The notes: a model not told the origin generated them from the sequence alone. DNA of 64,000 bases from Pedobacter soli (GCF_900101435.1 NZ_FMZH01000004.1:436615-500614); one strand, 5' to 3'. Positions 46,035-55,499 are shown, counted from the first letter of the stretch. Numbers and translations: made by a program.

Positions 46035-46931
46035 ATGGTAACGGCAACAGTTAACCTCTTCAATAAAATTTTTGCGGCCGATAAATGGAATATTGGTTTC
46101 GTACATCAAACACCCGAAAATCTGATCGAGACCCGAAAATTAGGCACTGCCATTAACTGGTTGCCTGAAGATGATATCGATTACGCAGCCGATCCCTTTG
46201 TAGTAAATGTGGGCAACACGCCGCGCATCTATTATGAAGAGCTCGATTTTTGGAAAGGGAAAGGCGAGATCATGATGATTGACGGGCTGGATTTTAAAAA
46301 CAAAAAGAAAATTAGCGGTATAAAGCCCGATGCCATTCACTTATCTTATCCATATCTGATTGAAGAAGGGGGCACTTTATACTGCATTCCTGAAACATCA
46401 GAAGCCAAAGAGGTTGCACTTTATCAGGTAGATGAGAATAATCCGGAGAAGTTGATTAAGCTTAAAGCCCTGGTAAGTGGAAAGGCTTTTGTAGATAGTT
46501 CAGTCATTCATTACAACAATAAATACTGGCTGTTTACCAGTGTATCAGGCGATCACGATCATCTTTACATTTATCACTCCAATGCGCTGGATGGACAATA
46601 TACAGGGCATTATCAAAACCCAATACCTGTTGAAGCAGCCTTTTGCCGTGCTGCAGGGCATTTGTTTGTAGTAGGGCAGTCGCTGTACCGGCCTACACAA
46701 AACCCGGTTAGCCGTTATGGAGGCTCCATCATGATTAACCAAATAGAAGTACTAAACGAAAAGGAATTTAAAAGCACCAACCAGTTCGAAATATTACCAG
46801 ATAAAGCATATAGCAAAGGACTCCATAACATCAGTTTTGCCGACAACATTATTGTAATTGATGGCAAGCGGAAAGTAGTAAGCCCGATAATGCCGATTAA
46901 AAAGTTTGTCAGGAATTATAAAAACAGGTAA
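46035..46931 (+). CDS. GINT1-N-like propeller protein (glucosamine inositolphosphorylceramide transferase-like)
   Basis: The 298-residue protein starts KWNIGFVHQTPENLI and continues with LPEDDIDYAADPFVV, YYEELDFWKGKGEIMMID, HLSYPYLIEEGGTLYCIPET and KYWLFTSVSG. These blocks fit the beta-propeller domain found at the N terminus of plant GINT1 proteins and in bacterial glycan loci, sometimes fused to formyltransferase domains. It resembles a GH43-like five-bladed propeller. No catalytic function is established. It lies 4 bases after the amidotransferase gene and 11 bases before a GT4 gene. Confidence 0.7.
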   Translation: MVTATVNLFNKIFAADKWNIGFVHQTPENLIETRKLGTAINWLPEDDIDYAADPFVVNVGNTPRIYYEELDFWKGKGEIMMIDGLDFKNKKKISGIKPDAIHLSYPYLIEEGGTLYCIPETSEAKEVALYQVDENNPEKLIKLKALVSGKAFVDSSVIHYNNKYWLFTSVSGDHDHLYIYHSNALDGQYTGHYQNPIPVEAAFCRAAGHLFVVGQSLYRPTQNPVSRYGGSIMINQIEVLNEKEFKSTNQFEILPDKAYSKGLHNISFADNIIVIDGKRKVVSPIMPIKKFVRNYKNR

Positions 46932-46942
46932 ACCCAAACGAA

Positions 46943-48019
46943 ATGAAAACACTAAAACAAAAAATCACTTTCATTTCGTTAACAGATGCCCCCAATGGTG
47001 CAGAAAACGTACTGCACATGATGGCCAATGCAGTAGAAGGTGATATGGTTTTTCTAAAGAAGCAACCTTTTTCTGGTTTAAAAGTATCCGAAAACATCGG
47101 TAAAACATATCTGTCTAAACAAAGTTTGATTAGCGGTTTTGCAAAACTGGTACCACAGCTCAGGCAATTTGGCCGTGACGATATTTTAATGAGTACGCAT
47201 CCATACTTAAACGCTTTTTTAGGTTTTTTAAAACGGATTGGTTATTTACGGTCGAAACTCATTGTCAGAGAATGTACTTCGGTATTTACCCGGTTTCGGG
47301 GGATGAAGAAACGTATTTACGAAATCATTTACAGGATGGGTTACCCTGCAGTTGACTTGGTAGTTTGCCAAACCACCTTAATGCAAGAACAATTGCTGCT
47401 TCACAATCCCTTTCTGACAAAAGTAAAAGTACTGGTTCAGCCCAACCCAATCGATTTTAATAAGATTGTCGCCAAATCAAATCAGCCGCTAATTAATGGC
47501 GATGCAAAACTCGATTTTATCTGCTCAGCAGGGCGGTTGATCCCTGAAAAAGGTTTTCCGGTTTTGATCGAAGCTTTTAAACTGATTAAAGCTGAGCATC
47601 CGCAACTTAAATTGCTTTTGCTGGGTGAGGGGAAAGAAAGAGAATTACTGACGAAAATAATTGCCGAAAACGATTTAACCGGTTCTGTTTTTTTAAAAGG
47701 CCAGATCGATAACCCGGCACCATATTTTAAACAGGCTAAACTTTGCGTCGTATCCTCTATAAAAGAAGGATTTCCCAATGTGCTGTTAGAGATGATGTCG
47801 GTAAACAATGCAGTAGTATCAACCCTTTGTGCCGGCGGAATAAGCGAAATACCAGCGATTGCAAAAGTAGCCGTAAACGATGCAAAGGCATTGGCTAGCG
47901 CCATGAATGAAACTTTACAGCAACCACAAACAGAAAACACAGCTATTGCCACACAATACCTTTACGGCAGACGACCAGAAGTATTTGCCCAATCTATTTT
48001 AAACGCCTTATACGCGTAA
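46943..48019 (+). CDS. Family 4 glycosyltransferase
   Basis: The 358-residue GT-B enzyme has FISLTDAPNGAENVLHMMA, FICSAGRLIPEKGFPVLIEA, LKLLLLGEGKERELLTKII and the donor block SIKEGFPNVLLEMMSVNNAV. The N-terminal loop (NGAENV) is a variant of the usual GGGERV. It is one of four GT4 proteins in the locus. The 119-base gap after it holds two short hairpins. Confidence 0.9.
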   Translation: MKTLKQKITFISLTDAPNGAENVLHMMANAVEGDMVFLKKQPFSGLKVSENIGKTYLSKQSLISGFAKLVPQLRQFGRDDILMSTHPYLNAFLGFLKRIGYLRSKLIVRECTSVFTRFRGMKKRIYEIIYRMGYPAVDLVVCQTTLMQEQLLLHNPFLTKVKVLVQPNPIDFNKIVAKSNQPLINGDAKLDFICSAGRLIPEKGFPVLIEAFKLIKAEHPQLKLLLLGEGKERELLTKIIAENDLTGSVFLKGQIDNPAPYFKQAKLCVVSSIKEGFPNVLLEMMSVNNAVVSTLCAGGISEIPAIAKVAVNDAKALASAMNETLQQPQTENTAIATQYLYGRRPEVFAQSILNALYA

Positions 48020-48056
48020 TCAATTCAAAATCAATTATTAAACCAAAACACTGCAA

Positions 48057-48115
48057 AGCGGTTTGTACCGCTATATCTAAAAAATAAAATCCACGCCTTA
48101 CTTAAGGCTTTTCTT
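48057..48115 (+). terminator. Two short hairpins before the epimerase gene
   Basis: AGCGGT-TTGT-ACCGCT (48057-48072) is followed by GCCTT-ACTT-AAGGC and TTTTCTT (48095-48115). The second has terminator form but only a 5-bp stem. Inside an operon led by an antiterminator gene this may be an attenuator. Confidence 0.35.
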
Positions 48116-48138
48116 AACCGTTTCTCAAACAGAAAATT

Positions 48139-49230
48139 ATGAAAATTTTAATTACCGGTACAGCCGGATTTATTGGTTTCCACCTGGCAAAACGCTTATT
48201 GGAAAGAGGTGATACTGTTGTAGGTATCGATAACATTAACGATTATTATGATGTAAACCTGAAACATGCCCGTTTGGCCGAAACCGGTATTACACACAGT
48301 ACCCTGGTTGATGGAGTTCCTCAGCAAAGCGTTAAATATGAAAACTATACTTTCATTAAACTAGATCTTTGCGATAAAGCCGGCCTCGAAAATTGTTTTG
48401 AAACTTACCAATTTGATGCTGTTTGTAATTTAGCTGCCCAGGCCGGTGTGCGTTACAGCTTAACCAATCCTGATGCTTATATCGAAGCCAATATTAAAGG
48501 TTTTCTGAATATTCTGGAATGTAGCCGTCATTTTAAAATTGGTCATTTATTATATGCCAGCTCATCAAGTGTTTACGGGCTTAATAAAAAAATGCCTTTT
48601 TCGGCACATGATAATGTAGATCATCCGGTTTCATTATACGCGGCTTCTAAAAAGAGTAACGAGCTAATGGCGCATGCCTACAGTCATTTATTTAACCTGC
48701 CTACCACTGCATTACGTTTCTTTACTGTTTATGGTCCATGGGGCCGGCCTGATATGGCTTTGTTTTTATTTACCAAAGCCATTTTGGAAGGAAAGCCGAT
48801 TGAAGTATTTAACAATGGCAAAATGAAAAGGGATTTTACCTATGTGGATGATATTGTAGAAGGAATAGTTAGAATTTTCGATCAGCCTGCCAAAGCTAAT
48901 CCAGATTGGAATAGCCAAAATCCTGATCCTGCTACTTCAACCGCACCATTTGCTGTATTTAATATCGGCAGAGGCGAACCTGTTAATTTATTGGATTTTG
49001 TAGAGGAAATTGAAAAAGAAACAGGACTAAAGGCTGAAAAAGTATTTATGCCTATGCAGGATGGCGATGTGGCAGAAACATCAGCAAATGTCGACGATTT
49101 AAAGCATCTATTAGGCTATGAACCAAGCGTTTCGGTACACGTAGGTGTGAAGAATTTTGTGAAATGGTTTACAGAATTTTACCACCCTGATTTACACATT
49201 GCACAGAAAACACTCCGTATTGCGGTTTAG
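48139..49230 (+). CDS. UDP-glucuronate 4-epimerase-like SDR enzyme
   Basis: The 363-residue extended SDR protein has [20 protein letters not shown] (NAD motif GxxGxxG), [16 protein letters not shown] and [17 protein letters not shown], features of the UDP-glucuronate 4-epimerase (LpsL/Cap1J) branch. The catalytic residues are present in SSSSVYG and YAASKKSNE. It interconverts UDP-GlcA and UDP-GalA in the cytoplasm. It sits directly before a pectate-lyase gene, consistent with GalA in the polymer. Confidence 0.88.
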   Translation: MKILITGTAGFIGFHLAKRLLERGDTVVGIDNINDYYDVNLKHARLAETGITHSTLVDGVPQQSVKYENYTFIKLDLCDKAGLENCFETYQFDAVCNLAAQAGVRYSLTNPDAYIEANIKGFLNILECSRHFKIGHLLYASSSSVYGLNKKMPFSAHDNVDHPVSLYAASKKSNELMAHAYSHLFNLPTTALRFFTVYGPWGRPDMALFLFTKAILEGKPIEVFNNGKMKRDFTYVDDIVEGIVRIFDQPAKANPDWNSQNPDPATSTAPFAVFNIGRGEPVNLLDFVEEIEKETGLKAEKVFMPMQDGDVAETSANVDDLKHLLGYEPSVSVHVGVKNFVKWFTEFYHPDLHIAQKTLRIAV

Positions 49231-49442
49231 TTTGTCATTAAATTGTAAACTAGGTGTATTATTAATTCACATGTATTGAATAATTAAATCTAAATTTTGC
49301 ATTCTGTAAACAATTGGTTTACAGTATAGCTAATCTATAACTAAATTTCTATTAATTAATTATCAGCACTTTAGCTGCATTTTTTTGAATATACTCATTT
49401 ATCGCATATAGCGTTAAGTTGTAAATTTAAAAAAAATCAAAA

Positions 49443-50855
49443 ATGCAGAGAAAGACAAATTTGTTTAAAAAAGTGAGTTTAATTGGGTTAATGTTTACAC
49501 TGGTTGTTTTTTTTAGTAACTGTAAAAAAAATGCACAGGCAGAAGATGTAGCAGCAAATAGCACCGAGATGTTTTCGGGCGATTCGTCGGCAGTATTAGC
49601 AGCAACCGTAGGAAGTACAGGAAAGATAAATCTTTCGGGAACAAAATCAGAAGGTGGTTATGCGTACAAAATTTCGCAAACCATTTCAGGTGGCGACAAT
49701 TCTACAGCTAAAGAGCAATCAATATTAAGATTATTTGAAAATGGTGTAGAGTTAGGCCCGGCACATTCAATACATGATGATATCAGAAATTTAGGTAAAG
49801 GCAGATTTAGCCACTGGGGAAGTACCGTAATCTTCTCGGCATCTGATAATACAGACCCAAGGACAAATGGTCGTACTTACACCTACTTAATGGGTGGAAC
49901 CAGCACAATTGCACCTCCAGCTGATAATAGTAATACTACCGCGCCAACCACACCAACCCAATCTACTTCTGGGTTAATGGGTTATGCAATGGTAAACGGT
50001 ACTACCACAGGCGGTCAGGGTGGTGCAGAAGTAACTGTTACTACTATAGCTCAATTAAAAGCTGCTGTTGCCGACAATACTCCACGTATTATCTACATCA
50101 GTGGTACAGTTAAAGGCGCAGGTATGGATCCTGTTTATGTAAAATCGAATAAATCAATTATCGGTAAGCCAGGCGCAGTAATTGAAGGTGTTAACTTATA
50201 TATCTACACCGTAAGCAACATTATTGTGCAGAACATTACCTTTAAAAACTATGTTGAACAGGCAGCTGTACAAATTAAAGATGCGGCTCATCACGTTTGG
50301 GTAGACCACTGCGATTTTTCTACAGACCGTACACACGGATGGGAATACTGGGGTAAAGACATTTGTATTACGCGCGAATCTGATTACGTAACCGTTTCAT
50401 GGAGCAAATTCCACGATACAAACTTGTCAGTATTAATTAGTGGTGGTATTGAAGGACACGAAGCTGATAAGGGCAAATTACACGTAACCATGCACCACAA
50501 CATGTGGTACAATGTTACAGAAAGAGAGCCTTCAATGAACTACGGTAGCGTACACATGTTTAACAACTATCACTTAAACAACTCAGGTTACTCAATTGGT
50601 ACCAGAGCAGGTGGTATTGTAAGAACAGATAACGAGTATTTCTCTAACTGTGTTAAACCTTTAACTACAAAAGTAGCAAGCGATCCGGAAGGATACTTTA
50701 GCGGTATTACAACCAACATTTACGATAAATGTGGCGCAAATAATATAACGACAGCAGTTTCTAGCTGGGTTCCGGAGTATGATTACAAATCATACGTTAA
50801 CGATGCGGCAAGCGTGCCTGCATTGGTTATGGCTAACGCCGGTCCAACTAAGTAG
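49443..50855 (+). CDS. Secreted polysaccharide lyase family 1 (pectate lyase-like) lipoprotein
   Basis: The 470-residue protein has a lipobox FFSNC (Cys27) followed by KK. The PL1 parallel beta-helix covers about residues 175-450: GTVKGAG, IIVQNITFKN, HHVWVDHCDFS (the vWiDH motif), DYVTVSWSKFHDT, VTMHHNMWYNVTEREPSMNYG and VHMFNNYH. The usual RxPxxR reads REPSMN, so the first Arg (catalytic in PelC) is kept and the second is Asn. Residues 30-170 form a Ser/Thr-rich leader region. It should cleave a uronic-acid polymer outside the inner membrane, probably the locus product. A 212-base AT-rich spacer precedes it. Confidence 0.85.
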   Translation: MQRKTNLFKKVSLIGLMFTLVVFFSNCKKNAQAEDVAANSTEMFSGDSSAVLAATVGSTGKINLSGTKSEGGYAYKISQTISGGDNSTAKEQSILRLFENGVELGPAHSIHDDIRNLGKGRFSHWGSTVIFSASDNTDPRTNGRTYTYLMGGTSTIAPPADNSNTTAPTTPTQSTSGLMGYAMVNGTTTGGQGGAEVTVTTIAQLKAAVADNTPRIIYISGTVKGAGMDPVYVKSNKSIIGKPGAVIEGVNLYIYTVSNIIVQNITFKNYVEQAAVQIKDAAHHVWVDHCDFSTDRTHGWEYWGKDICITRESDYVTVSWSKFHDTNLSVLISGGIEGHEADKGKLHVTMHHNMWYNVTEREPSMNYGSVHMFNNYHLNNSGYSIGTRAGGIVRTDNEYFSNCVKPLTTKVASDPEGYFSGITTNIYDKCGANNITTAVSSWVPEYDYKSYVNDAASVPALVMANAGPTK

Positions 50856-50876
50856 ACCAAAATCTTCATATTTTTT

Positions 50877-50911
50877 CTGCGAAGCCACCTGGATAGGTGG
50901 CTTTGCAGTTT
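50877..50911 (+). terminator. Strong hairpin after the lyase gene
   Basis: CTGCGAAGCCACCT pairs with AGGTGGCTTTGCAG (one mismatch) around GGAT, followed by only a short T stretch. It starts 21 bases after the lyase stop codon and ends about 20 bases before the next start. It may be a partial terminator or mRNA-processing stem within the operon. Confidence 0.55.
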
Positions 50912-50928
50912 AAATTAAAAAAATTGAC

Positions 50929-52083
50929 ATGATGAACATTACTAAGAAAAAGATCTTTATCGTCTGCGACTCTTCCAGATCATTGCTCGATTTTAGAGGG
51001 AGATTGATAGAAAAGATGCAGCAGCATAACCAGGTGTATGTATTTACACCCAAAATAGAACAGGATACGGTACGCAAGCGGCTCGACGATATGAAAGTAA
51101 TTACCTACGAGAGCAATCTTAACGGCAGTAATGTATCTATCCTCTCTGATTTACGGTTTATATTTTCACTATATAAACTTATGCGTAGCATTAAACCGGA
51201 TATATTTTTTCCTTATACTTTTAAACCGGTTATTTATGGCTCTTTTGTAGCCAAACTTTGCAAGGTTAAATTAATAGCCCCCATGCTTACCGGGTTGGGT
51301 TATAATTTTACCGATAACAGCTCAAGTAATAAGCTCGTAGTAAAAATTACCCGTTTGTTACTTAAGTTAAGCCTAAAACCAGATCCGCGTTTAAATATTA
51401 TCTTCCAGAACAAAGATGATTCAGAGCGACTGGTTCAGTTAAACATCCTCAATAAAAAACACCAGGTTTACGTGGTAAACGGATCTGGGGTTGATTTAAG
51501 CCATTACAATTACTCAGAACCCAGTACTTCGCCCGTTACCTTTTTAATGGTGTCGCGTTTAATTAACGCCAAAGGCATTAGAGAATATTACGATGCAGCC
51601 AAAATAATTCACAAGACATTTCCAAAGGCTGTATTTAAGCTTATTGGGTCTTATGATCCCAATATCGATGCCATTAATGCCGATTTATACCAGCAAATAG
51701 CCAGTGGCGATACCATTCAATATATGGGCCAGGTAGATGATGTTAGGCCTGATATCGAAAATTCGTCGGTGATGGTGTTGCCATCTTACTATGGCGAAGG
51801 CGTTCCGCGATGTGTACTGGAAGGTATGGCTATGGGAAGACCGGTAATTACCAGTGATTCTGTTGGCTGCAGAGAAACGGTAAACCAAACACCCGGACAA
51901 GCCAATGGCTTTTTGATTCCGGTAAAAGACGCCAGTGCACTGGCCAGTAAAATGGAGTATTTCATTAAAAACTGTGATGAAATTATCCGCTTCGGAAGCA
52001 AAGGTTACGAATTTGCCAAATCCAAATTCGATGTAAACCTGGTTAACACCGAACTCTTCAAAATTATGCAGCTTCAGGCTTAA
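50929..52083 (+). CDS. Family 4 glycosyltransferase
   Basis: The 384-residue protein has KKIFIVCDSSRSLLDFRG at the N terminus, FLMVSRLINAKGIREYYDAA, YMGQVDDVRPDIENSSVMVL and the donor block YYGEGVPRCVLEGMAMGRP. It resembles WbdM/CapM-like or WavL-like GT4 enzymes (N,N'-diacetylbacillosaminyl or fucosaminyl transferases in some loci), but donor choice is a guess. It opens the tailoring sub-cassette after the lyase gene. Confidence 0.9.
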   Translation: MMNITKKKIFIVCDSSRSLLDFRGRLIEKMQQHNQVYVFTPKIEQDTVRKRLDDMKVITYESNLNGSNVSILSDLRFIFSLYKLMRSIKPDIFFPYTFKPVIYGSFVAKLCKVKLIAPMLTGLGYNFTDNSSSNKLVVKITRLLLKLSLKPDPRLNIIFQNKDDSERLVQLNILNKKHQVYVVNGSGVDLSHYNYSEPSTSPVTFLMVSRLINAKGIREYYDAAKIIHKTFPKAVFKLIGSYDPNIDAINADLYQQIASGDTIQYMGQVDDVRPDIENSSVMVLPSYYGEGVPRCVLEGMAMGRPVITSDSVGCRETVNQTPGQANGFLIPVKDASALASKMEYFIKNCDEIIRFGSKGYEFAKSKFDVNLVNTELFKIMQLQA

Positions 52084-52137
52084 CCTACCCGGAGTGCCGC
52101 AGTAAACTAACCAAATTATTCAACTAAACTTTAAGCT

Positions 52138-52941
52138 GTGAACAATTCATTTATTTACAAACGAGCCACTTTAGCCGATTTTCGGGAGGCTATTGATGAA
52201 TATGGATGGGTCGTATATGAAAAAGCGATCAATCAGAAATTAATCTCCGAAATTATTGCAGGTTTCGAAACTTCATACCATTTACGTCGCGAAATTCAGA
52301 TTTTAAACGGCATTGAGGCAAATATGGAAGGAACTTTACATCACTTACTCGAAAAAGATAATTTTGCACTCGAGTTACTGAGTAAACTATATTGCCACCG
52401 TGAAATACGCGATTTTTTAGGGGGAAATTATATCTTAAATGGTATTAATGGGGTAATCAACTCCAAAAAAAGTCATTCCTATATCCAAAATATACATCGC
52501 GATATCCGCACCTTTTCACCCGATTCGAAACTGATGATCCAGATGATTATTGTGCTCGACGATTTTACCATATTTAATGGTGCTACGCATTTTTTATCTG
52601 GTTCGCACAAACTCGATATCAAACCTGAAGAAAAGCATTTTAAAGCTTTTTCTAAACAAGCCGTGGCTAAAAAAGGAAGCATTATTCTGTTCGATTCGAA
52701 CCTCTGGCATGCAGGCGGTGTTAATTTTACCCGCAAGCCACGCCGCGCCTTAACGCTGGGCTTTACCAAACCCTACATTAAGCAGCAATTCGATTATCCA
52801 CGCTTTTTGGGTTACGAATTTGGCGAAAAGATAGACAGCGATCTTCGGCAGATTATTGGCTACAATGCCAGGGTTCCGGCAAGCCTGCAGGAATATTATC
52901 GCCCGGTAGAAAGCCGGATGTACAAATCAGATCAGGGATAA
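52138..52941 (+). CDS. Phytanoyl-CoA dioxygenase (PhyH)-family Fe(II)/2-oxoglutarate oxygenase
   Basis: The 267-residue protein has the metal-binding HxD in NIHRDIRTFS (His120, Asp122), a distal His in NLWHAGG (His191), and an Arg in RKPRRALTLG for 2-oxoglutarate, so the facial triad is complete. The block TIFNGATHFLSGSHKLD is typical of PhyH proteins. It starts with GTG. A hydroxylase in a glycan locus probably modifies a sugar, an acyl chain or an amino-acid substituent; the substrate is unknown. Confidence 0.85.
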   Translation: MNNSFIYKRATLADFREAIDEYGWVVYEKAINQKLISEIIAGFETSYHLRREIQILNGIEANMEGTLHHLLEKDNFALELLSKLYCHREIRDFLGGNYILNGINGVINSKKSHSYIQNIHRDIRTFSPDSKLMIQMIIVLDDFTIFNGATHFLSGSHKLDIKPEEKHFKAFSKQAVAKKGSIILFDSNLWHAGGVNFTRKPRRALTLGFTKPYIKQQFDYPRFLGYEFGEKIDSDLRQIIGYNARVPASLQEYYRPVESRMYKSDQG

Positions 52942-52952
52942 ATGCTAAAACA

Positions 52953-53924
52953 ATGGAAGTCCAAACAAAAGCTGCCAAAACTATTGGCGGTTACATACAA
53001 CTACAGTTACCAAAGGGAAACATTTTTCATCCAGGCTTAGTAGCACTTAACACCGGACGTAACGCTTTCGAATACATTCTTAGGGTAAGAAAATACAACC
53101 TGATATATCTTCCGTACTATACCTGCGAAGTATTGTTGGAACCCTTACATAAACTAAACATTGCCTATAAGTTTTATCATATCGACGAAAACCTCGATCC
53201 GGTAATAGATTTCGATCTCGAAGCACACAGCTGTTTATTGTATACCAATTATTATGGCTTAAAAACAGAAACGGTTAAACGCTTAACCAAAACGATCAGC
53301 AACCTGATTATCGATAATGCGCAGGCCTTTTTCTGTAAACCGATTGCCAATGCCGATACCTTTTATTCGTGCCGTAAATTTTTTGGTGTACCGGATGGGG
53401 CTTACCTCAATATTGGCACTCCAATAAATGAGAACTTAAATCAGGATCAATCGATTAACCGTTTTTCGCACCTGATCAAAAGTATCGACATCAATATAGA
53501 AGAAGCATACAACGATTACATAGAGAATAATAAAGTGCTGTGCAACAACGATATCAAGAATATGTCGACCTTAACCACGGCGATGCTTTCTGGCATTGAT
53601 TACGAAGCATGTGCTGCAATAAGAAGAGAAAACTTTGCCTTTTTAGCCGAACAACTGGGCGATAAAAACCGCTTGCATTTAAATTTAGTCCCGGGCGATG
53701 TTCCGATGGTGTATCCCTTTTTAAGCAATGATGCAGCTATAAAGCAAACACTTATTAAACAAAAAATATTTGTGGCCACTTATTGGCCAAATGTTTACGA
53801 ATGGGCCAGCCCTGATAGTTTCGAATACGCGCTGGCCCAAAAGCTTATCGCATTGCCTATAGACCACCGTTACGGGTTAGACGACATGCGCATTATGGTT
53901 AATGCTTTAAAACCGCTAATATGA
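52953..53924 (+). CDS. Divergent PLP-dependent (DegT-like) enzyme
   Basis: The 323-residue protein contains ALNTGRNAFEYILR, LPYYTCEVLLEPL, LLYTNYYGL, LIIDNAQAFF (cofactor Asp) and FYSCRKFFGVPDGAYL, where the Lys is the probable Schiff-base residue. This is the fold type I layout of sugar aminotransferases but is shorter and remote from the other two DegT proteins in the locus. It may act on a sugar or amino-acid substituent. It overlaps the following GNAT gene by 4 bases. Confidence 0.7.
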   Translation: MEVQTKAAKTIGGYIQLQLPKGNIFHPGLVALNTGRNAFEYILRVRKYNLIYLPYYTCEVLLEPLHKLNIAYKFYHIDENLDPVIDFDLEAHSCLLYTNYYGLKTETVKRLTKTISNLIIDNAQAFFCKPIANADTFYSCRKFFGVPDGAYLNIGTPINENLNQDQSINRFSHLIKSIDINIEEAYNDYIENNKVLCNNDIKNMSTLTTAMLSGIDYEACAAIRRENFAFLAEQLGDKNRLHLNLVPGDVPMVYPFLSNDAAIKQTLIKQKIFVATYWPNVYEWASPDSFEYALAQKLIALPIDHRYGLDDMRIMVNALKPLI

Positions 53925-54415
53925 ACACGCCAATTTACCTCAGGCCATTAGAACTTAAAGATGCAAGTGTATCTTATAAATGGCGCAACGATCCCGAAGT
54001 ATGGTCGTACACCAAATTTGTTTTAAAAGATCCGGTTACGGTAGAGGTAGAGCAAGCCTGGCTGGCCAGTAAAATGAAGGCTGTTAACGAAAAACGTTTT
54101 GCCATTTGCATTAAAAATACAAACGAGTATATCGGCAACATCCAATTACTTGACATTAATAACGATACAGCAGAATTCCACCTTTTTATTGGTGAAAAAA
54201 AATACTGGGGCAAGGGCATAGGGTACAGCGCATCGTTGATGCTCTTAAAATATGCCTTTTATAACCTTAATCTTAAACATGTTTTTTTAGAAGTACACGC
54301 CGATAACCTGGCTGCTTATGCCATTTATAAAAAAGTAGGTTTCGAACGCATTTCTCAAGAGCATGATTTTATAAAAATGGCTATCAATCCATCGGTTTTA
54401 TTGGCCATGAACTAA
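53921..54415 (+). CDS. GNAT acetyltransferase (RimJ/RimL-like)
   Basis: The 164-residue protein begins IYLRPLELKDASVSYKWRND and has the acetyl-CoA block YWGKGIGYSASLMLLKYAF (about 91-109), the motif A equivalent of Q/RxxGxG/A, followed by NLKHVFLEVHADNLAAYAIYKKVGF. In glycan loci such GNATs acetylate amino sugars, for example UDP-4-amino-sugars. It overlaps the PLP enzyme gene by 4 bases, so the two may act in order: amination, then acylation. Confidence 0.88.
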   Translation: MNTPIYLRPLELKDASVSYKWRNDPEVWSYTKFVLKDPVTVEVEQAWLASKMKAVNEKRFAICIKNTNEYIGNIQLLDINNDTAEFHLFIGEKKYWGKGIGYSASLMLLKYAFYNLNLKHVFLEVHADNLAAYAIYKKVGFERISQEHDFIKMAINPSVLLAMN

Positions 54416-54430
54416 TCTACCAACTTTAAT

Positions 54431-55477
54431 ATGCTCCAAATGAGAAAGATTATTACCATTAATGAAAAGCAGGAGTGGACAGACTATGTGAAACGCGCGC
54501 TACATTACGATTTTTATCACACCTGGTATTACCATTCGTTAGATAAAAGCGGTTTGCCCATACTCTTTGTTTACGAGGAAAATGAAAATTACATCGCTTT
54601 TCCGCTGCTAAAACGAAATATTCCCGGATCAGACTTTTTTGATTTTACTTCAGTTTACGGTTATACCGGACCTATTTCGAACATGGACTTTAAATCGCTC
54701 GACGATGATTTTATGGAACGGTTTAAAGCTTCTTTTATCGCTTACCTGCAAACCGGGCAAAACGTTACTGTATTTTCACGCCTGCATCCTTTTTTCGATC
54801 AGGAGAGATTGATGGAAAAGTTTTCGGGGGTACATGCCAACGGCAAAACAGTTGCTATTGATTTAACTACCAGCATAGAAAGCCAGCGCGCGGGATACCG
54901 AAAGAGTGTTAAAGAGAAGATAAGGCGTTTACGAAAACGCGATTATGAGGTAAGAATTTCTACCGATATTAACGACGCCATTATTTTCTCAGAAATATAT
55001 ACCGAAAATATGCTGCGAATTGGAGCTAAAGACAGTTACCTTTTTAACCATGCTTATTTTGTGGCTTTGCTTACTTCGGATGAGTTTGATAGCAAGCTCT
55101 TTATGGTTTACAAAGATGGTATTGCCATTTCTGGGGCTATTGTGGTTTGCACCAACGAAATTATGCAGGTACATCTGCTTGCCACACGCACTACCTATTT
55201 ATTTGAATCGCCGGCTAAACTGTTAACAGATGAAATCACGGTTATCGGTCGCCAGTTGGGCTATAAATATTTTAACCTCGGTGGTGGTGTTAATTTTAAA
55301 GAAGATACTTTATTTGGCTGGAAAATGGGTTTTTCTAACCTGTGTTTCGAGTTTAACAGCTGGAGATATATAGCCAATAACGAATTATACAATACCCTTT
55401 TGAACGAACGGTCGCTTGACCCTTACTCTAATGTTGATTTTTTCCCACTCTACCGTAGTCCCGTAATTGCTTCATAA
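54431..55477 (+). CDS. FemAB-like GNAT-fold transferase, paralogue A
   Basis: The 348-residue protein belongs to the FemAB/Acetyltransf_6 type. It has YHTWYYHSLDKSGLPILFVY, VYGYTGPISN, VFSRLHPFFDQ, SVKEKIRRLRKRDYEVRIS and the C-terminal FNLGGGVNFKEDTLFGWKMG. FemAB-type enzymes add amino acids from aminoacyl-tRNA to peptidoglycan or act as N-acyltransferases in exopolysaccharide loci (PEP-CTERM/XrtA-type). It is cytoplasmic. The next gene encodes a paralogue with the same layout. An ATG three codons downstream is an alternative start. Confidence 0.78.
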   Translation: MLQMRKIITINEKQEWTDYVKRALHYDFYHTWYYHSLDKSGLPILFVYEENENYIAFPLLKRNIPGSDFFDFTSVYGYTGPISNMDFKSLDDDFMERFKASFIAYLQTGQNVTVFSRLHPFFDQERLMEKFSGVHANGKTVAIDLTTSIESQRAGYRKSVKEKIRRLRKRDYEVRISTDINDAIIFSEIYTENMLRIGAKDSYLFNHAYFVALLTSDEFDSKLFMVYKDGIAISGAIVVCTNEIMQVHLLATRTTYLFESPAKLLTDEITVIGRQLGYKYFNLGGGVNFKEDTLFGWKMGFSNLCFEFNSWRYIANNELYNTLLNERSLDPYSNVDFFPLYRSPVIAS

Positions 55478-55499
55478 TTAATTATTTATTTTTTAGGAT

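Noticed and set aside
47482..47952. 156-codon minus-strand frame opposite a GT4 gene
   Set aside because: Fully inside a clear glycosyltransferase gene on the other strand and without recognisable motifs.
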